The notes under the pieces are model-generated. The model was not told the origin of the DNA and ran no database searches. It saw only the letters and a list, made by a program, of their open reading frames with translations. A stretch of DNA of 50,472 bases, taken from NCBI RefSeq assembly GCF_010206195.1, contig NZ_VIQT01000003.1:185299-235770 (forward strand). The letters run 5' to 3'. Positions 7,104-15,969 of the stretch are shown here, in pieces (positions within the stretch are counted from its first letter, which is position 1; each line of letters opens with the position of its first letter). Made by a program: the position numbers and the translations under genes. This stretch comes from Anaerotruncus colihominis (GTDB lineage: Bacteria; Bacillota; Clostridia; Oscillospirales; Ruminococcaceae).

Positions 7104-8963
7104 TTATTCCAATGTGTATTGGCCGGTATACAATTTATAATAACGGCCCTTTTGCGCCAGCAGGCCGTCATGGTCTCCGCGCTCAACGATCACGCCTTTT
7201 TCCAAAACAAAAATTGCCTGCGCGTTGCGTACAGTCGACAGGCGGTGCGCGATGACGAGCACCGTGCGCCCCTCCATCAGCGCGTCCATGCCGCGCTCAA
7301 TCAAACGTTCCGTGCGCGTATCGACCGAGCTGGTCGCTTCGTCGAGGATAAGCACCGGCGGCCGCGCGATGGCCGCGCGCGCGATGGCGATGAGCTGCCT
7401 CTGCCCCTGTGACAGGTTCGCGCCATCGCTTTCAAGCATCGTATCATAGCCGTCGGGCAGGCGGCGGATAAAGGAATCCGCGTTGGCCAGCCTGGCGGCC
7501 GCACGCACATCGCCGTCGCCTGCATCCAGGCGGCCATAGCGGATATTGTCCGCGATCGTACCTGTAAACAGATGCGTATCCTGGATGACCATCGAGATTG
7601 AACGGCGCAGGTCGTCCTTGCGGATATCGCGCACGTCGATGCCGTCATAGGTGATCGAGCCGGCGTCGATCTCATAATAGCGCGTGATCAAATTGATGAC
7701 TGTCGTCTTGCCCGCGCCGGTCGAGCCGACAAACGCCAGCTTCTGCCCCGGCTTGGCGTACAGGCTGATCCCGTCGAGCACCGGCTTTTGGGGCGCGTAT
7801 CCAAAGCGCACGCCGTGAAAGCGAACATCCCCGCGCAGCGGCACAAGCTCATACATGCCGTCCGCAGCCGGGCGCTTCCATGCAAACATGCCGGTATATT
7901 CGCCGCATTCAGTCAACGCGCCGTCCGCACCCTGCGTGGCGTTGCACAGCGTCACTGTACCGCCGTCCTCCTCGGGCTTTTCATCCATCAGGTCAAAAAT
8001 ACGCTCCGCGCCGGACAGCGCCGCCAGGATAAAATTGATCTGCTGCGTAAACTGATTGAGCGGCATGGCGCTCTGGCGCACATAGACAAGATAAGCGGCC
8101 AGCGCGCCGAGCGTCATGCCGCCCGTCAGCGCAAACAGCCCGCCCAGGCACGCCGAAACGGCGTAATTAAAATAGGACAGCGCGACGATCGTCGGCACCA
8201 TGCGCCCGGAGAAGGTGAGCGCCTTTGTAGAGGCCAGGCGCAGCGCCTCGTTGCGGCGGCAGAACTCCTCAAAATCCGCGTCCTCATGGTTAAAGACCTG
8301 TTCGACCTTCTGGCCGGAAACCATCTCCTCCACAAAGCCGTTGATACTGCCAAGACACGCCTGCTGCTCGGCATAATACCGTTTGCTGTGCTTTCCATCG
8401 CGCTTGATGAACAAAAACATGACCGCCAAAAAGGCGATAACGATGAGCGAAAGCCGCACGTTGAGCGCCAGCAGCATCGCCACTGTCCCGGTCACAACGA
8501 TCGCGCTCTGAATCAGCAGTGCGAAGCTGTTGTTGAGCGCCTCGGTCAATGTGTCGACATCGTTTGTAAAGCGGCTCATCAGCTCGCCGTGCGTATGCGC
8601 GTCAAAATAACGCAGCGGGAGCGTCTGCACATGGCAAAACAGATCGCCGCGGATTCGGCCGACCACTTTCTGCGAGACGCGCACCATCAGTTGATTATAA
8701 CCCCAGGTCGCCAGCACGCCGGTCAGATACATCAGCGCCATCAGCCCGATCATCCGTACCAGCCCTGGTATGTCGCCCGGCAGGATATAGCCGTCGATCA
8801 CCGGGCTGAGCAGGTATGTCCCCAGGATATTCGCTCCGCTGCTGACACAAACCAGCACGGCCACCACCGCCAGCAAAAATTTATGGTAGCCCATGTAGTG
8901 CAGCAGGCGTTTGACCGCTTGACGCGTATTTTTCGGCCGCTTGGACCCGTTGACAGCCGCCAT
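7104..8963 (-). CDS. ABC exporter subunit B (TMD-NBD, catalytic site intact)
   Basis: A 619-aa half-transporter: six membrane helices (about 30-330), then an ATPase domain with Walker A GSTGAGKTT, signature LSQGQ, Walker B ILDEATSSVD and switch His (AHRLSTV). All catalytic residues are canonical, so this is the active half of a heterodimeric exporter with the upstream gene. An insertion of about 60 residues rich in Asp/Glu/Gly lies between the membrane and ATPase domains, as in other Firmicute YheH-like subunits. The ATG at 8963 overlaps the stop of the upstream gene (TGATG); a TTG one codon earlier is less likely. The substrate is probably a drug or peptide, but this is not shown by sequence. 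Confidence 0.92.
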   Translation of the reverse strand: MAAVNGSKRPKNTRQAVKRLLHYMGYHKFLLAVVAVLVCVSSGANILGTYLLSPVIDGYILPGDIPGLVRMIGLMALMYLTGVLATWGYNQLMVRVSQKVVGRIRGDLFCHVQTLPLRYFDAHTHGELMSRFTNDVDTLTEALNNSFALLIQSAIVVTGTVAMLLALNVRLSLIVIAFLAVMFLFIKRDGKHSKRYYAEQQACLGSINGFVEEMVSGQKVEQVFNHEDADFEEFCRRNEALRLASTKALTFSGRMVPTIVALSYFNYAVSACLGGLFALTGGMTLGALAAYLVYVRQSAMPLNQFTQQINFILAALSGAERIFDLMDEKPEEDGGTVTLCNATQGADGALTECGEYTGMFAWKRPAADGMYELVPLRGDVRFHGVRFGYAPQKPVLDGISLYAKPGQKLAFVGSTGAGKTTVINLITRYYEIDAGSITYDGIDVRDIRKDDLRRSISMVIQDTHLFTGTIADNIRYGRLDAGDGDVRAAARLANADSFIRRLPDGYDTMLESDGANLSQGQRQLIAIARAAIARPPVLILDEATSSVDTRTERLIERGMDALMEGRTVLVIAHRLSTVRNAQAIFVLEKGVIVERGDHDGLLAQKGRYYKLYTGQYTLE

Positions 8964-10693
8964 CAAAGACCCGCCCCTTCCTGCTGCGACTGATAAATCT
9001 CCTGATAAACTGCATTATCCGCCAAAAGTGACGCGTGCGTTCCCTCGGCCAGGATGCGGCCGTCCTCCATGATAATAATTTTGTCAGCGTGTACGACCGA
9101 CGAAACGCGCTGCGCGATGATGATCTTTGTCATCCCCGGCAGGCTTTCAGCCAGACGCTGACGGATGCGCGCTTCCGTCCCCGTATCGACCGCGCTTGTC
9201 GAGTCGTCGAGAATCAGCACCTTTGGCCGCTTGAGGATCGCGCGTGCGATGCACAGCCGCTGTTTCTGCCCGCCCGAGACATTGACGCCCCCCTGTCCAA
9301 GCTCGGTATCGTAGCCGTTCGCAAGCCGCTCGATGAATTCGTCCGCGCAGGCGATGCGGCACGCCTCGGCGATCTCCTCATCCGCGGCGTCCTGCCTGCC
9401 CCACCGCAGATTGTCGCGCACCGTGCCGCTGAACAGCGTGTTTTTCTGGAGCACGACGGCGACCGCGTCGCGCAGGTGGCGCAGCGGGTAGCTTTTGACA
9501 GGGCGGCCGTCGATGCGCACCTCGCCCTGTGAAGCGTCGTAAAGCCGCGGGATCAACTGGACAAGCGTTGTCTTTGCAGAGCCGGTCCGGCCGATGATGC
9601 CCACTGTCTGGCCCGCCCCAACGGTAAAAGAAATATCCGACAGGACAAATTCAGCCGCCTGCTGCCTGTACTTGAACCAGACATGGTCGAATGCTATTTC
9701 GCCGCGCGAAACCGTGCAGTCCGGCGAGGCGCTGCGGTCGGTGATTTCAGGCGTCTCGTCGATGATTTCCAGAATGCGCCGGCCCGACGCGAGCGAGCGC
9801 GTCAGCATCATAAATACGTTTGATATCATCATCAGGGAATTAAGCACCTGGAGCACGTAGCTTAAAAAGCCTGTCAGCTCGCCGACCTGCATACCGCCGA
9901 CGCGCACCATGCCGCCGCCGAACCAGAGGATGGCGAGGATGGTGGCGTAGATCACAAGCTGCATGGCCGGCATATTGAGCGCAGACAGTCCGAACGCCTT
10001 TTCCGAAGCCGTTTGCAGCACACGGTTGCCGGCGCTGAATTTTTCGATCTCATAATCGCCGCGCACATACGCCTTGACAACGCGGATCGCCGTCAGGTTT
10101 TCCTGGATGATGCAGTTGACCTGGTCGATCGACGACTGCATCAACGTATAAAGCGGGCGCACGCGCCGGATGATTTCAAACAGCAGCACGCCGAGCAGCG
10201 GCATGGCCACCAGGAACACAAGCGCCAGTCTGGCATTGATTGAAAAGGATACGATCGTCGCCGTCAACATCATGGTAGGCGCGCGAAACGCCGGCCGTAT
10301 CCCGTTTGAGACGGAATTCTGTATCGTCGTCACATCGCTGGTCAGGCGCGTCACAAGCGACGGCGTACTGAACCGGTCGATGTTCCCGAATGAAAACCCC
10401 TGCATACGCCGGTATTCAGCCTTGCGCAGCTCGGCGCCAAGCCCCTGGCCGCACAGCGCCGAAAAGCGCGCGCTTCCGACGCCCAAAATGAGTGCCGCTC
10501 CGGCGCAGACGGTCATCAGCGCGCCGCGCCGGAAGATATACGCCCGATCGCCCATCGCAACGCCGACATCCACAATATCCGCCATAATCAGCGGAATGAC
10601 CAGCTCGAACATCGCCTCCGTCACAACGCAGAGGATCGCGCCGAACGCATACTTTTTATACGGCCCCATATAGGATAAAATCCGGCGGATCAT
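8963..10693 (-). CDS. ABC exporter subunit A (TMD-NBD, degenerate site)
   Basis: A 576-aa half-transporter with six membrane helices and an ATPase domain: Walker A GRTGSAKTT, signature VSGGQ, Walker B ILDDSTSAVD and switch AQRVSSV. Asp in place of the catalytic Glu and Gln in place of the switch His mark the degenerate half of a heterodimeric type IV exporter, matching the canonical partner encoded next. The start ATG at 10693 follows GGAGGGAGG; upstream in-frame codons fall into the promoter region and are excluded. It is the first gene of a three-gene operon ending in marR. The Ala before the Walker A Lys is common in this subfamily and is not damage. Confidence 0.92.
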   Translation of the reverse strand: MIRRILSYMGPYKKYAFGAILCVVTEAMFELVIPLIMADIVDVGVAMGDRAYIFRRGALMTVCAGAALILGVGSARFSALCGQGLGAELRKAEYRRMQGFSFGNIDRFSTPSLVTRLTSDVTTIQNSVSNGIRPAFRAPTMMLTATIVSFSINARLALVFLVAMPLLGVLLFEIIRRVRPLYTLMQSSIDQVNCIIQENLTAIRVVKAYVRGDYEIEKFSAGNRVLQTASEKAFGLSALNMPAMQLVIYATILAILWFGGGMVRVGGMQVGELTGFLSYVLQVLNSLMMISNVFMMLTRSLASGRRILEIIDETPEITDRSASPDCTVSRGEIAFDHVWFKYRQQAAEFVLSDISFTVGAGQTVGIIGRTGSAKTTLVQLIPRLYDASQGEVRIDGRPVKSYPLRHLRDAVAVVLQKNTLFSGTVRDNLRWGRQDAADEEIAEACRIACADEFIERLANGYDTELGQGGVNVSGGQKQRLCIARAILKRPKVLILDDSTSAVDTGTEARIRQRLAESLPGMTKIIIAQRVSSVVHADKIIIMEDGRILAEGTHASLLADNAVYQEIYQSQQEGAGL

Positions 10694-10757
10694 AAAAACG
10701 CCTCCCTCCTGGCAGCCCCCGCAGATCGTTGCCGAATCAATCATTGTGTACGCCATT

Positions 10758-10785
10758 ATTGTATCAGCAACAGTTGAATTGTCAA
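10758..10785 (-). promoter_or_regulatory. Promoter of the ABC exporter-marR operon
   Basis: On the minus strand TTGACA (10785-10780) and TACAAT (10763-10758) are separated by 16 bp. An imperfect palindrome (TTGACAATTCAA) covers the -35 box and is a candidate MarR operator. The -35 overlaps the stop codon of the GH3 remnant. Confidence 0.7.
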
Positions 10786-11226
10786 GTATTTTCACAGCGC
10801 ACCGTAAGCGTCCCATCTTTCCATGCCGTCTCCAGCGCGCCATAGGCAAAGGTGGTGTAGCTCAACCCGTATCCGAAGGGATAGAGCGGCTCTTTGTCCA
10901 TCGCGTCAAACCAGCGGTAGCCGTTGAGCAGCCTCTCTGTAAAATGGGCGGTATTGGGATGCTTCGCGTCCTTTTCGCTGATGCGCCCGCAGGGAGCGTA
11001 CCGCTCCGGATGCTCTGGATCGCGCGCCGCCAGATCCTCCAGCTTTTTTGGGAATGTGACCGGCAGACGCCCCACGGGATTGACCGCACCCTCCAAAACG
11101 GCGAGCGCAGCGCGCGTACCCTCCTGGCCGGAGAACCACATCTCCAGAATGGCCGTCACCTGATCCCGCCAGGGCATTTCTGCCGCGTCGCCGTTGTTGA
11201 GCACGACAACCGTATGCGGATTTGCC
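10782..11226 (-). pseudogene. GH3 beta-glucosidase remnant, truncated at both ends
   Basis: The reading frame encodes only the C-terminal alpha/beta sandwich region of a glycoside hydrolase family 3 beta-glucosidase: TVVVLNNGDAAEMPW, GRLPVTFPK and YPFGYGLSYTTFAYG are diagnostic. Upstream of about 11226 the frame continues as unrelated residues, because the sequence there is a LacI gene on the other strand. The fragment ends at about 20 residues past YGLSYTTF, where family members normally enter a fibronectin-III-like domain, so the 3' end is also lost. It therefore lacks the catalytic TIM barrel and nucleophile and cannot be active. Confidence 0.85.
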
Positions 11227-11740
11227 GCCGCCACGCGGCACCTGCTGGAGCTTGGACACAGGCAGATCGGCTGCGCCTCCGGCTCCATCCGGCTGAACGT
11301 CAACGCCTGCCGGTACCTGGGGTACCGCATGGCCCTTGAGGAATACGGCCTGACAGTCAACCCCGACCTGCTTTTTTGCGATTCCCTGTCCATCGCATGC
11401 GGACAGAAAGCCCTGCCCTGCCTGCTGGGGCTGACTGTGTCCGCCCTTTTCGCCTTCAACGATATGATCGCATACGGCATCTATAAAGAATGCCGCAACT
11501 ACAACCTGTTGATTCCTGGAGATCTGTCCGTCATCGGCGTGGACGATATTTTTCTGTCCGATATCATCTATCCACCCCTCACAACCGTGGCGCAGCCGGT
11601 TTCGGAAATCGCCGCCCGCGCTGTGAATGGAATGCTTCACCTGTTGCAGGGCCCTCAAAACAGGACCGATACCGCCAAGCTCAATCCCCATTCTGAAGGT
11701 GCGCGGCAGCACTGCGCGCTTTTGCCAGGGTTCTGTTTGA
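11226..11740 (+). pseudogene. LacI-family regulator remnant (5' truncated, frameshifted)
   Basis: From about 11226 the plus strand encodes the C-terminal two thirds of a LacI/PurR ligand-binding domain: RHLLELGHRQIG, SALFAFNDMIAYGIY, LSVIGVDDI and PPLTTVAQP. The DNA-binding domain and the start are missing. Near the end the frame is broken in a run of four C (11686-11689); removing one C restores a typical LacI tail (PILKVRGSTARF) ending at TGA 11738-11740. It abuts the GH3 fragment directly, both lacking their 5' parts. Confidence 0.85.
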
Positions 11741-11810
11741 AAGCAAACGTTTGGCAGCGCAAAAATAGCATATCGTTTTTGCCAAATCATTTTCATGCCG
11801 CCTGAAACTA

Positions 11811-11858
11811 AAAAAGGGAATGTGCAATTGCCAGGCGGCAATTGCACATTCCCTTTTT
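11811..11858. terminator. Strong bidirectional terminator
   Basis: A perfect 22-bp stem (11811-11832 with 11837-11858) with an AGGC loop begins with five A and ends with five T. It lies just past the stop of the AllA-like gene (minus strand) and after the LacI remnant. Confidence 0.9.
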
Positions 11859-11868
11859 AGACGCGCGC

Positions 11869-12348
11869 TCAATATGACAGTGTGACTGGCCCACCCTGCA
11901 CGTCCACCCATACGGCCGGCTGTTTTCCGGCTGTGGCCAGGTAATAATACCCGGTCCGCCGGCCAAGCCCGCGGCAGGCGTCGTGCCAGACATTGCGGTC
12001 CATGACGAGGACGTCGCCGGGATTCAGGATCACCGCGCGCAGATCGCACGCCTGCGGCGGCGCGTCGCCGTCGCAGGCGGCCACGCACAGGATCACCGGT
12101 TCCGCCATGCAGAGAATCGCTTCCTGCGTGTGGCTGTGCTTTTCCATCGATGTGACTGCGCACGGCGCCGCCGCGCCGAAGGTCAGCCCCAGATGGGCGG
12201 GCGTATCGATCAGCGGCGACCGTGTCATGTGATCCTCATAGGCCGCAGCGAGCGTATGCGACACGCCCTCGCGCGCGTCCAGCATCCTGTAATACGTTCC
12301 ATAGGGGGTAAAATCAAAGTCCCTGATTGGGACAGCCTTGAGCTGCAC
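11869..12348 (-). CDS. Ureidoglycolate lyase-like protein (AllA family)
   Basis: A 159-aa cupin-fold protein resembling AllA, which splits ureidoglycolate to glyoxylate and urea in allantoin degradation. Visible are the N-terminal DFTPYG motif, the THTQE-like metal/substrate stretch (EKHSHTQEAILC), LNPGDVLVMDRNVWHDACR and a C-terminal YYYLA strand. The GTG at 12348 is chosen as start: it lies 9 bp after GGAAAGG and gives the usual family N-terminus, whereas the TTG at 12357 touches that site. It is the last gene of the BMP-type importer operon, 27 bp after a permease gene, which suggests a purine-derived substrate. No allantoinase or allantoate gene is seen in the window, so the exact substrate is uncertain. 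Confidence 0.7.
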   Translation of the reverse strand: MQLKAVPIRDFDFTPYGTYYRMLDAREGVSHTLAAAYEDHMTRSPLIDTPAHLGLTFGAAAPCAVTSMEKHSHTQEAILCMAEPVILCVAACDGDAPPQACDLRAVILNPGDVLVMDRNVWHDACRGLGRRTGYYYLATAGKQPAVWVDVQGGPVTLSY

Positions 12349-12375
12349 AAAATCCAACCTTTCCGCACGCCGCGT

Positions 12376-13281
12376 TCAGACAGCGTTTTTCTTGAGCTGA
12401 TCCAGATTTGTCAGGCACATGACGGCGACTGTCGCAATATACGGCGTCATCAGCACGAGCTGCGATGGGATATTGAAGCTTTGCAGGCCGACCGAAACCG
12501 CGTCCGCAAAGGCGAAGATCAGGCATGCGAAAAACGCCTTGAGCGGGTCGCCTTTGCCGATCCGCGCAGCCGATACCGCCAGAAACCCCTTGCCGGCCGA
12601 CATGTTCTCCGTAAACATCGAGATGCCGCTGAGCGGCAGGCACGCGCCGGCCGCGCCGGCCAGAATTCCGGTGATCAGCAGCGACGCCCACTTATATTTG
12701 AGCACAGAGACGCCGGCGCTCTGGATGGCCTTTTCGTTGAGTCCAACACCGCGCAAACGCAGGCCAAACGGCGTTTTATACATCGAAATTTGTGAAAGAA
12801 TTACCACAACAAGCGCCACATACACAAGGATATTGTGATTATTAAACATCTCTCCGATGATCGGGATGTTTCCGAGCATCGGAATATCAATCGAGCCAAA
12901 GCTCTTGATGCGCGGATCCATGATAGAGCCGCGGATATGGAAAATATTATACAGCAAAAGCGAAGTCAGACCCCATGCGCTTAGATTCATCGCGATGCCG
13001 ACGACGATTGGATCCGCCTTGAAGTGCAGGACAAAGACGCCGAAAATTGCGGACATGGCAATCCCGCTGACAATGCCGAACAATAATCCCATAAACGCGT
13101 TTTCAAACAGATAGCTGCCCCATGTGGCGAAAAACGCGCTTGTGAGCACATAGCTTTCAAGGCCGATGTTAAAGATTTTCGCCTTGTGGCCGAATACGCT
13201 TCCCATGGTGGCCAGCGCCAGCGGCGCGGACAGCCGAATGGTCGCAGCAAGCGTCGACGTGCTGAGAATCATTCCGAGCAT
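12376..13281 (-). CDS. BMP-type nucleoside ABC permease 2 (NupQ-like)
   Basis: A 301-aa inner-membrane permease of the branched-chain/BMP superfamily with about eight to nine hydrophobic helices. It contains the typical FNIGLESYVLTSAF stretch after the second helix and the coupling-helix region TPFGLRLRGVGLNEKAIQSAGV. Such subunits pair with a NupP-like permease, a double-domain ATPase and a BMP lipoprotein to import nucleosides or nucleobases. Its ATG at 13281 lies 1 bp after the stop of the partner permease, with GGAGG inside that gene's end. The operon order matches known Bacillus nupNOPQ systems. The substrate is inferred only. Confidence 0.9.
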   Translation of the reverse strand: MLGMILSTSTLAATIRLSAPLALATMGSVFGHKAKIFNIGLESYVLTSAFFATWGSYLFENAFMGLLFGIVSGIAMSAIFGVFVLHFKADPIVVGIAMNLSAWGLTSLLLYNIFHIRGSIMDPRIKSFGSIDIPMLGNIPIIGEMFNNHNILVYVALVVVILSQISMYKTPFGLRLRGVGLNEKAIQSAGVSVLKYKWASLLITGILAGAAGACLPLSGISMFTENMSAGKGFLAVSAARIGKGDPLKAFFACLIFAFADAVSVGLQSFNIPSQLVLMTPYIATVAVMCLTNLDQLKKNAV

Positions 13282-13282
13282 C

Positions 13283-14377
13283 TTACTGCACCTCCTTTTC
13301 CTGGCGGCGGAGCATCCTTAGCTGGCGCTGCTCGCCAAACCACTTGCCGAGCGCCTCGTAATCGATTGCAACCAGCAGCACGAACAAAGCCTGCAAAACC
13401 GAGATCACAAGCCGGTTCGTTGAAGTAACGCGCTCCATGTGGAACGACCCGCTCTTGAGCGCGCCCCAGATAAACGAAATAAAGATGACGGCAATGGGAT
13501 TGTTTCGGGCGATAGAGGCAATCATAACGCCGTCCCAGCCGAGGTTCGTCGCAAATCCCGGGCGGAATTTGCCAAAGGCGCCCATCATTTCCGTCCCGCC
13601 GCAGACGCCCGCTATAAAGCCGCTTAAGAGGAAAATCATTAAGAAGGTGCTTTTATAATTGACGCCGCCGAACTTTGAAAACTTTAAGTTTTCGCCGACC
13701 ATCTTCAGCTCATATCCCTTGACGGTGTACTTATAGAGCAGGTGCACCAGGATTGCCAGACCGATTGCGATGAAGATGGCGGTAGACGCGCTTGTGCGCG
13801 GCAGCAGCACGGACAGGCGCGCGGTCGGCTGCATATCTGGCGTGGCGATCGCATCGGCAAGCTCCGAGGCGTCGAACCCCATGTACTTAAACGTCAGATA
13901 TTCCGTGAACAGCAGCGCGGCATAGTTGAGCATCAGCGTGCTGATCAGCTCGTTGACGTCGAGCAGCAGCTTGAGGATTGCAGGGACGAACGAAAACAGC
14001 ATACCGCTCAGGCCCGCTACAAGCAAACACACCACAATATGTACGCCGCGTGGCATCAAAAGCTGATAGCCGATTACGGCCGACACAAACGCGCCGAAAT
14101 ACATCTGCCCTTCGATACCGACATTCCAGATGCCGGATTTAAAGGCGATTACCGCCGAAATGCCGGTGATGATGCTCGGCGTGGCCCACCGGATGGTGGT
14201 TCCAACGGCGCTGGTGCTGCCAAACGCGCCGACAAGCAGGGCGGAAAATGCTTCGGCCGGGCTGTTGCCCTGGGAGAGGATGATAACGGAGCCGATCAGC
14301 ACAACCAGCAATGCGGCGACGGCGTACTTGAGCAGCTCGAGCCTCCACCCGGCGTGCATTTTTGCTTTAAGCTTCAT
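13283..14377 (-). CDS. BMP-type nucleoside ABC permease 1 (NupP-like)
   Basis: A 364-aa permease with an amphipathic N-terminus and about ten membrane helices. Family marks are SGIWNVGIEGQMYFGAF and the loop GYELKMVGENLKFSKFGGV, which contacts the ATPase. The ATG at 14377 lies 11 bp inside the end of the ATPase gene and follows GGAGGAAAGAAGG; a longer frame has no site. It forms the channel with the downstream permease. The C-terminal tail is unusually charged (RRQEKEVQ). Confidence 0.9.
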   Translation of the reverse strand: MKLKAKMHAGWRLELLKYAVAALLVVLIGSVIILSQGNSPAEAFSALLVGAFGSTSAVGTTIRWATPSIITGISAVIAFKSGIWNVGIEGQMYFGAFVSAVIGYQLLMPRGVHIVVCLLVAGLSGMLFSFVPAILKLLLDVNELISTLMLNYAALLFTEYLTFKYMGFDASELADAIATPDMQPTARLSVLLPRTSASTAIFIAIGLAILVHLLYKYTVKGYELKMVGENLKFSKFGGVNYKSTFLMIFLLSGFIAGVCGGTEMMGAFGKFRPGFATNLGWDGVMIASIARNNPIAVIFISFIWGALKSGSFHMERVTSTNRLVISVLQALFVLLVAIDYEALGKWFGEQRQLRMLRRQEKEVQ

Positions 14378-15893
14378 CCTTCTTTCCTCCCAGCATATAC
14401 ATACCGACCGTCTGCTCGTCAAGCTTGGCCGTGTTCGGCAGATCGCCTGTGATTTCGCCGTTATACATCACAAGGATGCGGTCGCTTAATTCCATGATCT
14501 CGCCAAGCTCATGGCTTACAAGCAGCACGGACACGCCCGCCTCGGCGATCTGTATAATCTTCTGCCAGATAAATTCGATTGCGCCCACGTCAATGCCGCG
14601 CGTGGGGTCCTCGATCACCAGCAGGTCGTTTTCCTGTAAAAATTCGCGCCCGACCACCACCTTCTGGATATTGCCGCCTGACAGCGAACCGATTGGTGTA
14701 TAAACGTCCGGCGTTTTGACCGAAAAATCACGGACCACATGGCCGGCAAAGCTTTCGGCCTCCTTTTTGTTGACAAGCAGGGGGTTTTTAAATTTGTGCG
14801 CGACATGGTACCCCATGATGCAGTTTTCCAAAATACTCGATTCCCGGCTGCATCCCGTTCCCAGGCGGTCCTGCGGAACATAGCCGATGCGGCGGACGCG
14901 GTGCCCGCGCGGCGACAGGCGCGTGATATCCTCGCCCTCGTAGGTGATCGTACCCGACTCCGGCCGGCGCAGGCCGAAAATGCTCTCAATCAGCTCGCCC
15001 TGGCCGGAACCGGCCACGCCCGCGATTCCGACAATCTCACCCTTTTTGACGGAAAAGCTCACATTGCGGACCTTTTCAACGCCGTCGTCGCTCTTGACGT
15101 TCAAACCCCGGACGGACAGCAGATCTTCACCGATCTTCTTTTCATGCTTGGTTGTGTTAAACAGGACGTCGCGTCCCACCATCAGGCTTGCAAGAAGCTG
15201 TTCGTTCGCTTCGGCAGGCGTCAGATTTCCGGTGACGCGTCCGTTTTTAAGCACAGTGATATAATCAGAAATCTCCATGACTTCGCCAAGCTTGTGGGTA
15301 ATCAGAATCACCGTCTTGCCATGCGCGGTCAGATAGCGGATCGCGTCGAACAGGCCCTCGATGCCCTGCGGCGTCAGCACCGCCGTCGGTTCGTCGAGGA
15401 TGATAATGTCCGCCCCCTTATAGAGCACCTTGACAATCTCCACCTGCTGGAGCAGCGATACGGGTAGGTCGCGGGCCAGGTCGCCCAGCGGGATGGAAAA
15501 ATGGTACCGCTCGCAGATCGCCTCGATATCCGCCTTTGCCTTCTTCTTGTCAAGAAACACGCCCATATGCGTGCTCTCAAAGCCGAGCATCAGATTTTCA
15601 AGCACCGTCAGGTCCTGATAGAGCATGAACTCCTGATGCACCATGCCGATGCCGCATTTGGCGGCGTCGTTCGGGCTGCGGAACACGACCTTTTCGCCGT
15701 TGACGAACACTTCGCCGCGGCTCGGCTTATAGATGCCCGCGATCATATTCATCAGCGTCGATTTGCCCGCGCCGTTTTCCCCGATGATCGAATGCACCGA
15801 CGCGCGCCGCACGCTCATGTTGATATCCTCATTGGCCACAAGCTGGCCGAAATATTTGCAGATCCCCCGGACCTCCAAAATCACATCTTCCAT
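14367..15893 (-). CDS. BMP-type nucleoside ABC ATPase (double domain, NupO-like)
   Basis: A 508-aa protein with two ABC cassettes. The first has Walker A GENGAGKST (38-46), signature region LPVSLLQQVEIVK and Walker B ILDEPTAVLTPQ. The second has a degenerate Walker A (GVAGSGQGE), signature LSGGNIQK and VIEDPTRGIDVG. This asymmetric pattern is normal for sugar/nucleoside importers of the RbsA/NupO group. The ATG at 15893 follows GGGAGG. It energises the two permeases encoded downstream, one of which it overlaps by 11 bp, and lies 76 bp after the binding-protein gene. Confidence 0.93.
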   Translation of the reverse strand: MEDVILEVRGICKYFGQLVANEDINMSVRRASVHSIIGENGAGKSTLMNMIAGIYKPSRGEVFVNGEKVVFRSPNDAAKCGIGMVHQEFMLYQDLTVLENLMLGFESTHMGVFLDKKKAKADIEAICERYHFSIPLGDLARDLPVSLLQQVEIVKVLYKGADIIILDEPTAVLTPQGIEGLFDAIRYLTAHGKTVILITHKLGEVMEISDYITVLKNGRVTGNLTPAEANEQLLASLMVGRDVLFNTTKHEKKIGEDLLSVRGLNVKSDDGVEKVRNVSFSVKKGEIVGIAGVAGSGQGELIESIFGLRRPESGTITYEGEDITRLSPRGHRVRRIGYVPQDRLGTGCSRESSILENCIMGYHVAHKFKNPLLVNKKEAESFAGHVVRDFSVKTPDVYTPIGSLSGGNIQKVVVGREFLQENDLLVIEDPTRGIDVGAIEFIWQKIIQIAEAGVSVLLVSHELGEIMELSDRILVMYNGEITGDLPNTAKLDEQTVGMYMLGGKKDEA

Positions 15894-15969
15894 AAACTGC
15901 CTGCCTCCCTCGGGAAAAGCCCGGTCGGTTTCAAGCGGGCGGCGCGATGCCACGCGCCGCCCGCGGTTT

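Noticed and set aside
7788..8993. Long plus-strand ORF of 401 aa
   Set aside because: Antisense to the ABC exporter subunit with conserved ATPase motifs; no features of its own.
8963..10693. Walker A with Ala before Lys and Walker B with Asp for Glu as damage
   Set aside because: These changes mark the non-catalytic half of heterodimeric exporters, and the partner next door is canonical.
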